In this document: positions 17,626 through 26,766 of the stretch, in pieces
How the letters are laid out: the number at the start of each line of letters is the position of its first letter
Numbering within the stretch: position 1 is the stretch's first letter
Assembly: GCA_021371855.1 (NCBI GenBank)
Contig: JAJFVL010000060.1
Location: forward strand, 1 to 53,828
Source: Bacteroidales bacterium
GTDB taxonomy: Bacteria; Bacteroidota; Bacteroidia; Bacteroidales; VadinHA17
Reading direction: 5' to 3'
Length of the DNA: 53,828 nucleotides
Notes under the pieces: generated by a model
Databases searched by the model: none
What the model was told of the DNA's origin: nothing
What the model saw: the letters and a program-made list of their open reading frames with translations, nothing else
Made by a program: the position numbers and the translations under genes

Positions 17626-18372
17626 TTATTGTAATTTTCTTATTATCTTTTTTGCATCATTGCTGTATATACCACTTTCATTTTTAATTATTTTCAATTG
17701 CCTGATGGCTTTGCTTCTTTCATTAGTATTGATATAACAAAGTGCCAGGTACCATTCAGCAGTCTCAATAAAAAGGTTATTATTATCATTAATAACATTC
17801 ACAAATGCTTGTTTTGCTTCCGGATATTTTTTGTCTTCAAAGTTTGCTACACCTTTTAATAAAATAGACTGCATGTCTTTTGGATTACTTTCCAGTACTT
17901 TTTCGAAAAGACCGGCTGCTTTCTTATAATCGTGAACTTTATAAAACTCCATGGCCAGGGTAAAATCAGCATTTGTGTCTGTTTGACCTGATCGTTGAGT
18001 TGTCGGAGGTTCGTATGCTTTATAGTATAGGCTTACTATTTCATCATTACTGAGCTTTTTACCAGGAAACAGGGTGATGCTTCCAATCAGGACCAACCCT
18101 GCAATTGCAGCTGCATATTTAAGATAAACCGGCTTTTTTAAATATCTGACAGGTTTGGTCGCTTCTCTTCTTTTTTCAATTGCTGATAATTTATTTCTCA
18201 GCGAAATGATATTCTGATCCTTAAGAACTTCATCGGTTTGTCTCCTGAGAATGACCTCTTTACGAAGTTTTTCATTACCTTCAAGTTCTTTCTCAAACCA
18301 CAGTTTTTCAGAATCACTCATCTCCCCGGCATTGTACCTTTCGATGAAATATGAGAAATCAATCGTTTTCAT
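17626..18372 (-). CDS. single-pass membrane TPR protein, anti-sigma-like layout
   Basis: 248 residues. The N-terminal about 80 residues are charged and helical (FIERYNAGEMSDSEKLWFEKEL), much like the cytoplasmic head of Bacteroidetes anti-sigma-type proteins but without zinc ligands. One membrane helix follows (about 84-104, YLKYAAAIAGLVLIGSITLF), then a periplasmic region of three or four TPRs (about 125-245). This arrangement often sits beside ECF sigma factors and CHAT proteins in this phylum. A role as membrane partner of the sigma factor at 22102-22668 is inference. It is downstream of the GG-peptide gene on the same strand. Confidence 0.75.
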   Translation of the reverse strand: MKTIDFSYFIERYNAGEMSDSEKLWFEKELEGNEKLRKEVILRRQTDEVLKDQNIISLRNKLSAIEKRREATKPVRYLKKPVYLKYAAAIAGLVLIGSITLFPGKKLSNDEIVSLYYKAYEPPTTQRSGQTDTNADFTLAMEFYKVHDYKKAAGLFEKVLESNPKDMQSILLKGVANFEDKKYPEAKQAFVNVINDNNNLFIETAEWYLALCYINTNERSKAIRQLKIIKNESGIYSNDAKKIIRKLQ

Positions 18373-18609
18373 ATGTTATTTTATTTTAAGTTAAGTCCAT
18401 TTTGAGTCTGTTAAATACCCGCAATAATACAATATCTAAGTCGAGTTAATATTTGATTTATCTGATTAACTTCATAAAATCATTTTTTTATAAATGCAAT
18501 CATTACAGATACATTTTTATTTACGCATCTTTAATAAATAGGATTGTTAATATTCCCGACAATAATTTTGGTACAACAAACTACAATGCTGAAAACTAAA
18601 TTCACTTCT

Positions 18610-18627
18610 CTGTTTTCGCTAAAACAG
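18610..18627 (-). other. small hairpin after the GG-peptide gene
   Basis: CTGTTTT and AAAACAG pair around a four-base loop, 11 bp beyond the peptide stop. No T-run follows on the minus strand, so it is at best a weak terminator or RNA 3'-end stabiliser between the peptide gene and the TPR gene. The remaining 18373-18609 is AT-rich and shows no gene. Confidence 0.35.
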
Positions 18628-18637
18628 ATATTACTGG

Positions 18638-18772
18638 TTAAATTTTTACAGGAGGAGGAGTAACAACAGGGGTCGGTTCACCTTCTCCGCCACGAATAGA
18701 AATCATTTCTTCATTTGATAATGTATACTCGGTAAAAATGGTCTTAGAAAATTGTAAACTCAGGGATTCCAT
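18638..18772 (-). CDS. 44-aa double-glycine leader peptide (exported peptide precursor)
   Basis: An ATG at 18772 opens a 44-codon frame ending in TAA at 18638. The first 29 residues form a leader with the Bacteroidetes natural-product-precursor consensus LSNEEMISIRGG, ending in Gly-Gly. The remaining tail of 15 residues is acidic at first and then Pro-rich (EGEPTPVVTPPPVKI). Such leaders are cut after GG by C39 peptidase domains of ABC exporters, and one is encoded at 22838-25024. The tail has no Cys and one internal Gly (EGE), which argues against a class IIa-like bacteriocin; a signal or surface peptide is possible. I found no modification enzyme nearby. The gene is real on the strength of the leader; its function is unknown. 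Confidence 0.78.
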   Translation of the reverse strand: MESLSLQFSKTIFTEYTLSNEEMISIRGGEGEPTPVVTPPPVKI

Positions 18773-19024
18773 GATTTTTAATTTATTTATTTAATGTAAA
18801 CTAAGGATATCTGATAATTTTGTTCTCTTTTTATATTGTAACATGTCGGATAATACCTTTTTGTGACACAGAAAAACCAATTAATTTTTGAATATTTTAT
18901 TATATTCAGAGAATAAGAGAGTTACGAAGATGGAAATAGCAGGTTTGCCCAATTTGTGTTTGGATAAATAATCTTTAATTAAGATATTTATGAGTTATTA
19001 TTTGTGAAAGAGCTGAAATAATCA

Positions 19025-22000
19025 ATGATTAGGAAATTTTCCGGTTCAGGACCATTATTATATTTCTTTTTTCTGATAGGATTTACCCAGATATCATCTG
19101 TTGATGGTTATTGCAGATTTTCTGCTTCTGCTTCTGATCAAATTTCAATTGACCCTCAAACCCTAAAAAAAAATATCGGTACAACACATGAAGTTATTAA
19201 ACTCAATACTTCCCTGCAGTCCATGTTGCAGAAGGGAAGTGTGGACAAAAGCCAGCTTATAGTTGATAGTATCTGCGGCAAACTGGAGAAAGAAAGAATA
19301 TCAGATAACAAAGTATTGTTCAATTCATATTATTTAATAGGAGTATATTACTCAATTATAAATAAGTATTCTGATGCTATTAAATTTTTAAGTCTGTCAC
19401 TTGCTCTGAAAGTGAGCATGAAAGAGTATGATGAAAAGTTAGCAAAGGTATTATATAATCTCGGTGTTGCTTACAATGGCATCGGTGACTTTAATAAACT
19501 GGAATACTATTCTCTGAAATCTCTTGAGGTAGAAAAATCATTATATGACGAAACAAATCCTGCCTTAATAAAGACTTACGCAAGTCTTGTTACGGCTTAC
19601 ATAGAAATGAAGGAATACGAAAAATCATTAAGCTATGCTAAGATTGCTTTGAGTATTGCTGATAACAATCCCGGTGTGGCAGACTCCCAAACTATGGCTG
19701 GTTTGTTTAATAATCTTGGGGTATTATATATGTTTTTAGCCGATTATTCAAAAGCAAAAATCTACCTCGAAATATCAGAATCAATTTATACAAACAATCA
19801 ACTACCTAAGGATGCGCGTTATATCAATTTGTTGAACAATATTGCAATAACATATGGGGCTATTGGATCTACTGAAAAATCAAATGAATATTATGAAAAG
19901 GGGATATCGCTTGCTCTCTCAAATAATTCCTCATTGGCATATAACAATATTAATAGTTATGCAATTACCCTGGGTAATAATGGTAATAAAAAGAAGGGAG
20001 TAGTCTTACTCTCTGATGCCCTCGAAAGAGCAAATGCTAAATTCGGAGATCAATCACGTTACTATATTGAAGTACTTAAAAACTGTGCTGATTATTTCAG
20101 GGATTATAATATTGATAATAATAAATCACTTCAATACTATTCTGAATGCATGGAGTATGTCAGCAGGCACGAAGGGGATATTTTCCTTCGATCCCAAGTT
20201 TATATCGGATATGCTCTTTCATTGTCAGAAGCAGGTGAAACAGAAAAAGCGCTCGGAATAATTCAGACATTGCTTTTTTCTGATGATAAACAAAAGCAGG
20301 GACACGATCTGTTTGAAAATCCTGATATTGAAACTATCAAAGCAGATAAGCAATCATTAAAGGTCCTTAAAACAAAATATAAAATTCTTTGGGATATTTA
20401 CAGACATTCGCCCGACGAAAAAACTCTTAAATCTGCATCACTTACGGCGGAAATGATAGTTGCACTTATTGAAAAAGTGAGGATCAATATAAGTCAGGAG
20501 GAAAGCAGAATCATTCTGGGGGACAGTTACCGGGATTCCTATATTAATGCTATACGTGACTTCAATCTTCTTTATAGTAAAACCTCCGACAGGCAGTTTC
20601 TCGAAAAAGCATTTGACTATTCTGAGAAAAGTAAAGTTGCCGGATTACTTACTTCGACCCGGGAACTTAAAGCGACACAGTTCCGTATTCCTCCGGATGT
20701 TGCAGATCTTGAACGAAAACTACAAAGAGATATAAGTCTATTTAATGCACATATTTATGATGAAGCTTTAAAGGAAAAGCCCGACTCGATATTATTGAAT
20801 AAATGGAAAGCGAATCTTCTGGAAACTACAAGAGCACGAGATTCGGTGATTTTGGTTTTTGAAAAACAATATCCTGGATATTATGCAATTAAATACAATA
20901 CCAGGGTTGCTGAATTTGATGATATTCCTAAAATAGCCGGCAGAAATGAAAATTACATCAATTATGTTCTTTCAGATACTGTACTGTATATCTTCGTTGC
21001 CAACAGAAAACATCAGCAGCTTATTTCTCTGCATGTAGATTCTGTATTTTTCAGTCAGATAAGACAATACAGAAGTTTGTTGTCAATTCCGATATCTTCA
21101 GATAACGCCAGGATCGCATATGAAAAGTATAAATCGATCGGATACCAGCTATATAAAACCCTTATATTGCCTGTAAAGCCCTACCTGATCTCCGATAAAT
21201 TGCTGATCTCTCCCGATAATATTCTTTCATATCTGCCGTTTGAGACAATCCTGACTGCCCCTTCTGCAGATGATAAAATCCTTTACAGGAAACTTCCTTA
21301 CCTGTTTAACGATTATGATATATCATATACTTATTCAGCAACTTTTCTTGCTGAGACTTCTAAAAAAAGATACGGTTTCGGAAATAAAGCAATTGCATTT
21401 GCCCCTGATTATACAAAACCTATTGATATTCAATCGGTATTTTTAAACAGGCAAGTAGAAAATGGTATGCTGCACGATCTACCTTATGCCAGGCAGGAGG
21501 CAGAGTATGTCTCTGAAATTACTGATGGAAAGCTCTGTGAGAACAGCGAAGCAAAAGAATCAGTATATAAAACAGAATCAGGCAAATACGACATTATTCA
21601 TCTTGCAATGCATACTCTTTTAAACGATAAAGATCCCATGCATTCAACTTTAATTTTTAGTCCTGGCAATGATACTACTGATGACGGGTATCTTAACGTT
21701 TATGAAATTTACGGAGTACCTTTAAAAGCAAAAATGGTGGTGCTCAGCTCATGCAATACAGGATCAGGTCATTTGTATTCCGGAGAAGGGATATTGAGTC
21801 TTGCCAGAGGATTTTTGTATTCCGGAAGTGAGTCCGTTGTAATGTCGATGTGGGAGATAGATGATAAATCTGGAACAGAAATAGTCAAAATGTTTTATGA
21901 CAATCTTAAAAAAGGGTATTCAAAAAGCAATGCATTGCGAAAAGCCCGGTCTTCTTATTTAAAAAATGCTGATCAGTTAAGATCTCATCCTTATTTCTGG

Positions 22001-22129
22001 AGTGCGTTGATTGTTTATGGAAATAATAATTCTTTATATTATTCCCGAAAATTGATTATTACAGCAATAATTATCCTTACGATTATTGCCATAATGGTTA
22101 TTTATTTTAAAAATCGCAAATATTCCTGA
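19025..22129 (+). CDS. secreted TPR-CHAT protease-like protein with C-terminal membrane anchor
   Basis: 1034 residues. An N-terminal signal segment (LLYFFFLIGFTQISS) is followed by about eight TPRs (90-480), a helical linker and a CHAT (caspase-like, HetF-associated) domain (about 740-1000). The catalytic dyad is intact: His863 in IIHLAMH and Cys910 in VVLSSCNTGSG; SGSESVVMSMWEIDD is also typical. A final hydrophobic helix (about 1009-1028) precedes a short basic tail, so the TPR and CHAT parts should face the periplasm. CHAT-TPR genes in Bacteroidetes often accompany ECF sigma factors and TPR membrane proteins, as here. Its 3' end overlaps the convergent sigma gene by 28 bp. Substrate unknown; cleavage of a regulator or of the peptide is a hypothesis. 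Confidence 0.9.
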   Translation: MIRKFSGSGPLLYFFFLIGFTQISSVDGYCRFSASASDQISIDPQTLKKNIGTTHEVIKLNTSLQSMLQKGSVDKSQLIVDSICGKLEKERISDNKVLFNSYYLIGVYYSIINKYSDAIKFLSLSLALKVSMKEYDEKLAKVLYNLGVAYNGIGDFNKLEYYSLKSLEVEKSLYDETNPALIKTYASLVTAYIEMKEYEKSLSYAKIALSIADNNPGVADSQTMAGLFNNLGVLYMFLADYSKAKIYLEISESIYTNNQLPKDARYINLLNNIAITYGAIGSTEKSNEYYEKGISLALSNNSSLAYNNINSYAITLGNNGNKKKGVVLLSDALERANAKFGDQSRYYIEVLKNCADYFRDYNIDNNKSLQYYSECMEYVSRHEGDIFLRSQVYIGYALSLSEAGETEKALGIIQTLLFSDDKQKQGHDLFENPDIETIKADKQSLKVLKTKYKILWDIYRHSPDEKTLKSASLTAEMIVALIEKVRINISQEESRIILGDSYRDSYINAIRDFNLLYSKTSDRQFLEKAFDYSEKSKVAGLLTSTRELKATQFRIPPDVADLERKLQRDISLFNAHIYDEALKEKPDSILLNKWKANLLETTRARDSVILVFEKQYPGYYAIKYNTRVAEFDDIPKIAGRNENYINYVLSDTVLYIFVANRKHQQLISLHVDSVFFSQIRQYRSLLSIPISSDNARIAYEKYKSIGYQLYKTLILPVKPYLISDKLLISPDNILSYLPFETILTAPSADDKILYRKLPYLFNDYDISYTYSATFLAETSKKRYGFGNKAIAFAPDYTKPIDIQSVFLNRQVENGMLHDLPYARQEAEYVSEITDGKLCENSEAKESVYKTESGKYDIIHLAMHTLLNDKDPMHSTLIFSPGNDTTDDGYLNVYEIYGVPLKAKMVVLSSCNTGSGHLYSGEGILSLARGFLYSGSESVVMSMWEIDDKSGTEIVKMFYDNLKKGYSKSNALRKARSSYLKNADQLRSHPYFWSALIVYGNNNSLYYSRKLIITAIIILTIIAIMVIYFKNRKYS

Positions 22130-22668
22130 TATTCAGGATCTTCTTTTACCAACTTAAGGAAAATCTCTTTGCATAAATATTTCTTTCTTCTTGCATAGGT
22201 TTCATTTTTAAGATTCATTTTTAATGCTATCTCTTCATATGAATAACCTTCTGAAAATAAATTAAGCACCATCTGCTGATCGGGCTTAAGTTTCTCAATC
22301 ACCCTGCTTACGATTTTTTCAAGAATAGCATTGTCAATATCTTCTGTTTCTTCTTCATCTGCAATGTCAGACTCTAATTCAGTCGTTTTTTGTTTTTTTC
22401 TGATTTGAGCGTTCCACACATTGCGGGCAATGCCATAAAAATACCCTTTGAGATCAGTTGTCAGCTTCAGATTGTCTTCTGTAATCTGTCTGTAAAGTAT
22501 AATTATTGAGTCCTGGAAAACATCTGAGACATCCTCTTCTGATCCGTTATTCTGTAATACATATCTCTTAACTGATTGAAGATAATTATCATACAGCCAA
22601 TTCAGGATTTTTTCATCCTGTTTACGGATACCCTCAATGATGGTAATATCTGATGTTCTCTTAAACAA
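22102..22668 (-). CDS. ECF-type RNA polymerase sigma factor
   Basis: About 188 residues from a TTG at 22668, preceded by a G-rich stretch; another TTG at 22725 would add 19 residues, and no ATG is available. Region 2 is seen in LYDNYLQSVKRYVLQ and EEDVSDVFQDSIIILYRQI, region 4 in KPDQQMVLNLFSEGYSYEEIA followed by the recognition helix LKNETYARRKKYLCKEIF. This is the sigma-70 region 4 helix-turn-helix of Bacteroidetes ECF factors. It converges on the CHAT gene and diverges from the C39 exporter gene, making regulation of the exporter or of the GG peptide plausible. Confidence 0.88.
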   Translation of the reverse strand: MFKRTSDITIIEGIRKQDEKILNWLYDNYLQSVKRYVLQNNGSEEDVSDVFQDSIIILYRQITEDNLKLTTDLKGYFYGIARNVWNAQIRKKQKTTELESDIADEEETEDIDNAILEKIVSRVIEKLKPDQQMVLNLFSEGYSYEEIALKMNLKNETYARRKKYLCKEIFLKLVKEDPEYQEYLRFLK

Positions 22669-22762
22669 TCCCTTCCCCTTATGGTTAAAATTATCAAACA
22701 GGGGGTAAATATAATATTTCCACAATCTAAAACTGGTTTAAAAGCGCTGCTGGTTTTTAATT

Positions 22763-22770
22763 TATATTTG
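22763..22770 (+). promoter_or_regulatory. -7 box upstream of the C39 ABC exporter gene
   Basis: TATATTTG, exact TAnnTTTG match, 67 bp before the ATG at 22838, in the divergent region between the sigma and exporter genes. No clear -33 TTTG. Confidence 0.45.
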
Positions 22771-22837
22771 TCAGAGGCACTCATTTGCAAAATATAAATA
22801 TCTTTACTTCATTAATTATATACTTTCTGTAACTGAG

Positions 22838-25024
22838 ATGTCTTTTCCTTTTGTAAAACAACCGGATGCAATGGATTGCGGACCTGCATGTTTAAAAATG
22901 ATAGCAGGGTTTTACAAAATGAATTTTTCACTCGAATCGCTAAGAAAAAAATGTTACATAACCAGAGAAGGAGTATCGTTTCTTGGACTTTCTGAAGCTG
23001 CTGATTCTCTTGGATTCCGAACGATCGGGGTGAAAATTCCTTTTGATATGCTGACTGAGAATGTTCCGCTGCCATGTATTATACATTGGAGGCAAAAGCA
23101 TTTCATCGTTGTTTATAAGATTTCGAAGGATAAAATATGGGTTGCCGATCCTGCTGTCGGACTTGTAAAATATACACGTGAAGAGTTCATTAAAAACTGG
23201 GCATCTACGGTTATTGAAGGTAAACCAACTGGCCTTGTCCTTATCATTGAACCTACACCTGCGCTATTTGAGAATGAAAATGAGCGCGAAAAGACAAACG
23301 GATTCAAATTTCTGTTCCAATATTTCCGCGTGTACAGGAAATATTCTTTTCAGCTTATTCTTGGTTTGATTCTAGTAAGTTGTATTCAGCTTGTTATACC
23401 GTTCCTTACCCAGTCAATTATAGATATTGGTTTAAATAACAACGATTTAGGATTTATTTACCTGATTCTTTTTGCCCAGCTTTCGCTTGTTTGTGGAAGA
23501 ATGTTTGTTGAGTTTATAAGAGGCTGGCTTCTCCTTCATATAGGATCACGGGTAAATGTTGCTGTAACATCGGGATTTCTTCAAAAACTTATGTCATTGC
23601 CGGTTGCATTCTTTGATACTAAGCTTACAGGGGATATTCTACAACGCATTGAAGATAACTACAGAATCGAAGAATTTCTTACCTCGACCAGCCTGAATAT
23701 TCTGTTTTCGTTTTTCAATCTGGTAGTTTTTGGTATTGTACTTGCTGTTTTCAATGTTAAGATACTTCTGATTTATCTTGCGGGTTCTGTATTATATATA
23801 ACATGGGTCTCACTATTTATGAAATCAAGAGCCAGGCTTGATCATCAGCGTTTTAAACAGATGTCACAATCAAGCAGCAAACTCATAAACATAGTAAATG
23901 GCATGCAGGAGATTAAATTGACTCAAAGTGAGCTAAGCATGCGATGGGATTGGGAAAATCTTCAAGCCACTCTGTTTGGTCTCAAAGTAAAAGGACTAAG
24001 CATAATACAATATCAGTCAGCCGGAGCCACGTTTATTAACGAGGTGACAAATATCTTAATCACCGTTGTTTCCGCAACGGCGGTTCTATCCGGGAACATG
24101 ACTCTTGGTATGATGCTTGCAGTACAGTTTATAATAGGTCAGCTAAATGTGCCTGTAAGCCAGATTATCGGTTTCTTCCGGACATCTCAGGATGCAAAAA
24201 TGAGTCTTGACCGGCTGGCTGAAGTCCATAATATGGATAATGAGGAATCCAATCAGGAAATGAAAGTCCGCAAACTTCCTGATAAAAAAGATATTTATAT
24301 TAACAACCTTTCATATCAGTATGAAGGACCAAGATCACCTTTCGCATTAAAAAATGTGGATCTCTTCATCGAAGAGAACAAAGTGACAGCAATAGTCGGA
24401 ACGAGCGGCAGCGGTAAAACAACATTACTTAAAATGATACTGGGCTTTTACCCACCGGTAAGTGGCGAAATTTTGATAGGAGATACGATTTTATCAAATC
24501 TCAATCTTAAAACATGGAGAGGAAAAGTAGGTGCAGTCATGCAGGATGGTTTTCTGTTTCCAAATACAATTGCCGCCAATATAGCTCCGGGATCTGAAGA
24601 TATAAATGAAGAGAAAATGGTAAAAGCAGCCACTATCGCCAATATTAAAGGTTTTATTGAGTCTCTTCCTCTTGGATATAATACCAAAATAGGTGCAAAT
24701 GGACATGGGTTGAGCGAAGGACAAAAACAACGTCTTCTTATCGCAAGAGTAATTTACAAAAATCCTGACATCATAATTTTCGATGAAGCCACCAATTCGC
24801 TTGATGCAAATAACGAAAAGGCGATAGTCGAAAACCTGTCAGAATTCTTTTTGGGGAAAACGGTGATTATTGTTGCTCACCGGCTAAGCACAGTAAAAGA
24901 CGCAGATAAAATTGTTGTTCTTGACGGAGGAAGAATAAGTGAAATCGGGTCTCACGAATCGCTTATCGGAAAAAAAGGGGCTTATTTTGATCTTGTAAAA
25001 AATCAACTTGAACTCGGTAATTAA
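22838..25024 (+). CDS. peptidase-containing ABC exporter (C39 peptidase, TMD, ATPase)
   Basis: 728 residues in the classical bacteriocin-exporter order. The C39 peptidase (1-130) has its catalytic triad: Cys14 in DAMDCGPACLKMI, His88 in KHFIVVYK, Asp104 in VADPAVG. Six transmembrane helices (about 165-440) follow. The ATPase has Walker A GTSGSGKTT, Q-loop MQDGFLF, signature LSEGQKQRL, Walker B IIIFDEATNSLD and the switch His in VAHRLST. It cleaves GG leaders and moves the peptide across the inner membrane. The next gene, an adaptor, overlaps its stop by one base (TAATG). The GG-leader peptide at 18638-18772 is the only candidate substrate I found. Confidence 0.96.
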   Translation: MSFPFVKQPDAMDCGPACLKMIAGFYKMNFSLESLRKKCYITREGVSFLGLSEAADSLGFRTIGVKIPFDMLTENVPLPCIIHWRQKHFIVVYKISKDKIWVADPAVGLVKYTREEFIKNWASTVIEGKPTGLVLIIEPTPALFENENEREKTNGFKFLFQYFRVYRKYSFQLILGLILVSCIQLVIPFLTQSIIDIGLNNNDLGFIYLILFAQLSLVCGRMFVEFIRGWLLLHIGSRVNVAVTSGFLQKLMSLPVAFFDTKLTGDILQRIEDNYRIEEFLTSTSLNILFSFFNLVVFGIVLAVFNVKILLIYLAGSVLYITWVSLFMKSRARLDHQRFKQMSQSSSKLINIVNGMQEIKLTQSELSMRWDWENLQATLFGLKVKGLSIIQYQSAGATFINEVTNILITVVSATAVLSGNMTLGMMLAVQFIIGQLNVPVSQIIGFFRTSQDAKMSLDRLAEVHNMDNEESNQEMKVRKLPDKKDIYINNLSYQYEGPRSPFALKNVDLFIEENKVTAIVGTSGSGKTTLLKMILGFYPPVSGEILIGDTILSNLNLKTWRGKVGAVMQDGFLFPNTIAANIAPGSEDINEEKMVKAATIANIKGFIESLPLGYNTKIGANGHGLSEGQKQRLLIARVIYKNPDIIIFDEATNSLDANNEKAIVENLSEFFLGKTVIIVAHRLSTVKDADKIVVLDGGRISEIGSHESLIGKKGAYFDLVKNQLELGN

Positions 25025-26313
25025 TGAAAGACCGCAAACCTGAAATATTATACTCTGATCCGGTAAAAGAAATTATTTCAAATCCGCCCCGTAAAATCAT
25101 CAGGTGGGGGACAACTATTATTTTTTCAGTATTTGTTCTTTTCATTCTCTTTGCCTGGATAATAAGGTATCCTGATATTGTTCCGGCTGTTGTTGAAATA
25201 ACAACAGTCAATCCTCCCGTGACGATGTCAACAAAAATAACGGGTCGGATAAATAATCTTTATGTGAAAGATGGAGAAAAGGTCACTTCAGGCAAGCTGC
25301 TCGCAATTATGGAAACAACTGCTTCAATAAAGGATATTAACCTGCTGAAAGATATAATTGATACAATTGACATCTATAAAGATGTACCCACGAATTCCCT
25401 TCCTGCTTTTTCCGATCTTGGGGAACTTCAGCCTTCTTATGCTTCTTTTATTAAAAATCTTTCGGATTATAATACCTACATCCGCAATGATAACTATGGA
25501 AGTAAGATCAATTCAGCAATCGCCGAGATCAGGGAGATTCAGGAATATATTAATAAGATAAGTTACCAGGAAAAACTTTACAGGGAAAATCATCTTATTG
25601 AAGAAAAAAAATATAAAAGAGACTCATCTCTTTTCTCAAGCAATGTATATTCTGAAAGCGATATTGAAAAGTCGAGACAGGAATTGATAAATATAAATAT
25701 TGAGCTTCAGCAGGTGCGTCTTGACCGTTCAGAAAAAACTCTTGAACTGGCTGAAAAGAATCAGCAGCTTCAGGATTACCGGATTACACGCCAGGAAGAA
25801 AAAGAAAAACTTCAATCAATCCTGAACGAATCATTTCTTAATCTTAAGGCACAACTTAAGATATGGGAAAACAACTATTTGCTTGTTTCTCCGGTTGACG
25901 GTACAGTTACTTTCACCAGATTCTGGAGCAAAAACCAGTCAGTCGTAAAGGATGAACCTGTTCTTAACATTGTGCCCATCAATGCTGGTGATTTTGTTGG
26001 CAGAATTAACCTGAAGATGCAACGATCGGGAAAAGTAAAGACCGGGCAAATGGTAAATATCAAGCTTAGCGGTTATCCATATCTTGAATATGGTATTATA
26101 CGCGGAATCGTTAAATCCAAATCGATGGTGCCTGCCGGTGATGCTTATATAATCGAGATAACTTTGCCGCAGGGGCTTACTTCATTGTACGGGAAAAAAT
26201 TAGAATTTACACAAAATATGCAGGGAACAGCAGAGATAATCACTGAGGATTTAAGACTCCTGCAAAAGATATTCAATCCTTTCCGTTACCTGATATCGAA
26301 AAACAAAAGATAA
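25024..26313 (+). CDS. HlyD-family adaptor of the C39 exporter
   Basis: 429 residues. A cytoplasmic N-terminus is followed by one membrane helix (about 32-53), a lipoyl-type half (TKITGRINNLYVKDGEKVTSG), a long coiled coil (about 150-290), the second lipoyl half (SPVDGTVTFTRFWSKNQSV) and a beta-barrel domain. It bridges the C39 ABC exporter to an outer-membrane channel. Start is coupled to the exporter stop. No TolC partner lies beside it; the channel at 362-1684 belongs to the RND operon but might be shared. Confidence 0.94.
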   Translation: MKDRKPEILYSDPVKEIISNPPRKIIRWGTTIIFSVFVLFILFAWIIRYPDIVPAVVEITTVNPPVTMSTKITGRINNLYVKDGEKVTSGKLLAIMETTASIKDINLLKDIIDTIDIYKDVPTNSLPAFSDLGELQPSYASFIKNLSDYNTYIRNDNYGSKINSAIAEIREIQEYINKISYQEKLYRENHLIEEKKYKRDSSLFSSNVYSESDIEKSRQELININIELQQVRLDRSEKTLELAEKNQQLQDYRITRQEEKEKLQSILNESFLNLKAQLKIWENNYLLVSPVDGTVTFTRFWSKNQSVVKDEPVLNIVPINAGDFVGRINLKMQRSGKVKTGQMVNIKLSGYPYLEYGIIRGIVKSKSMVPAGDAYIIEITLPQGLTSLYGKKLEFTQNMQGTAEIITEDLRLLQKIFNPFRYLISKNKR

Positions 26314-26319
26314 GCAACT

Positions 26320-26493
26320 TCATTTTCTGTATGGCTCATAATCATCATCCTTTGATGAAGATGAAAATGAGGAAGATGATTTTGTTTCTTTATCCGATTT
26401 ATTATCCTGGTTTTTTTTAAAGTATTTCTTATACAGCCGGAATCCAAGAGCAGCAAATATGACTACTAAAAGCACTATCTCATTTTTGTCCAT
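26320..26493 (-). CDS. 57-aa single-pass membrane protein
   Basis: ATG at 26493 to TGA at 26320. A short N-terminus (MDKNEIV) precedes one membrane helix (LLVVIFAALGFRLY), a basic stretch (KKYFKKNQ) and a Ser/Asp-rich tail (SSSSFSSSSKDDDYEPYRK). By the positive-inside rule the tail should be cytoplasmic. Small proteins of this layout recur in Bacteroidetes with no known role. It converges with the HlyD gene (7 bp apart) and diverges from the DUF349 gene. The 273 bp to the next gene shows no other feature. Confidence 0.65.
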   Translation of the reverse strand: MDKNEIVLLVVIFAALGFRLYKKYFKKNQDNKSDKETKSSSSFSSSSKDDDYEPYRK

Positions 26494-26766
26494 ATAATGA
26501 AGGATAAATTATTTAAACTGGTTCATGTTTTCAAATATATAATTTTCTTGTTGAAATCATTTCGGGCTTTTAATAATATTCATTTCAGATATCAGATTGT
26601 CTGCCCAAAATATCTTCCATAATCCCCTTTCATTTTCCTATCCTCATTTATTTATGCCAAATCTTTGAGTATTAATAAATATTTCAATATTTTCGTACTC
26701 TGAAAAATCAAGCACTTTTCTAAGTGTTGATTAGTGATAATGAGCTGAAACATAAATGGATTGAAT

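Noticed and set aside
18638..18772. Bacteroidetocin-type bacteriocin
   Set aside because: The tail has only 15 residues, one internal Gly, no Cys and several prolines, unlike the longer class IIa-like bacteriocins of Bacteroidetes; kept as an unspecified GG peptide.
18773..19024. Further GG-leader peptide genes beside the first
   Set aside because: Both strands were read for leaders ending in GG here and at 22730-22837; none found.
22602..22790. 62-codon frame upstream of and overlapping the sigma gene
   Set aside because: Shares the sigma coding strand in another frame and matches no family; I considered it as a leader or small regulator but see no support.
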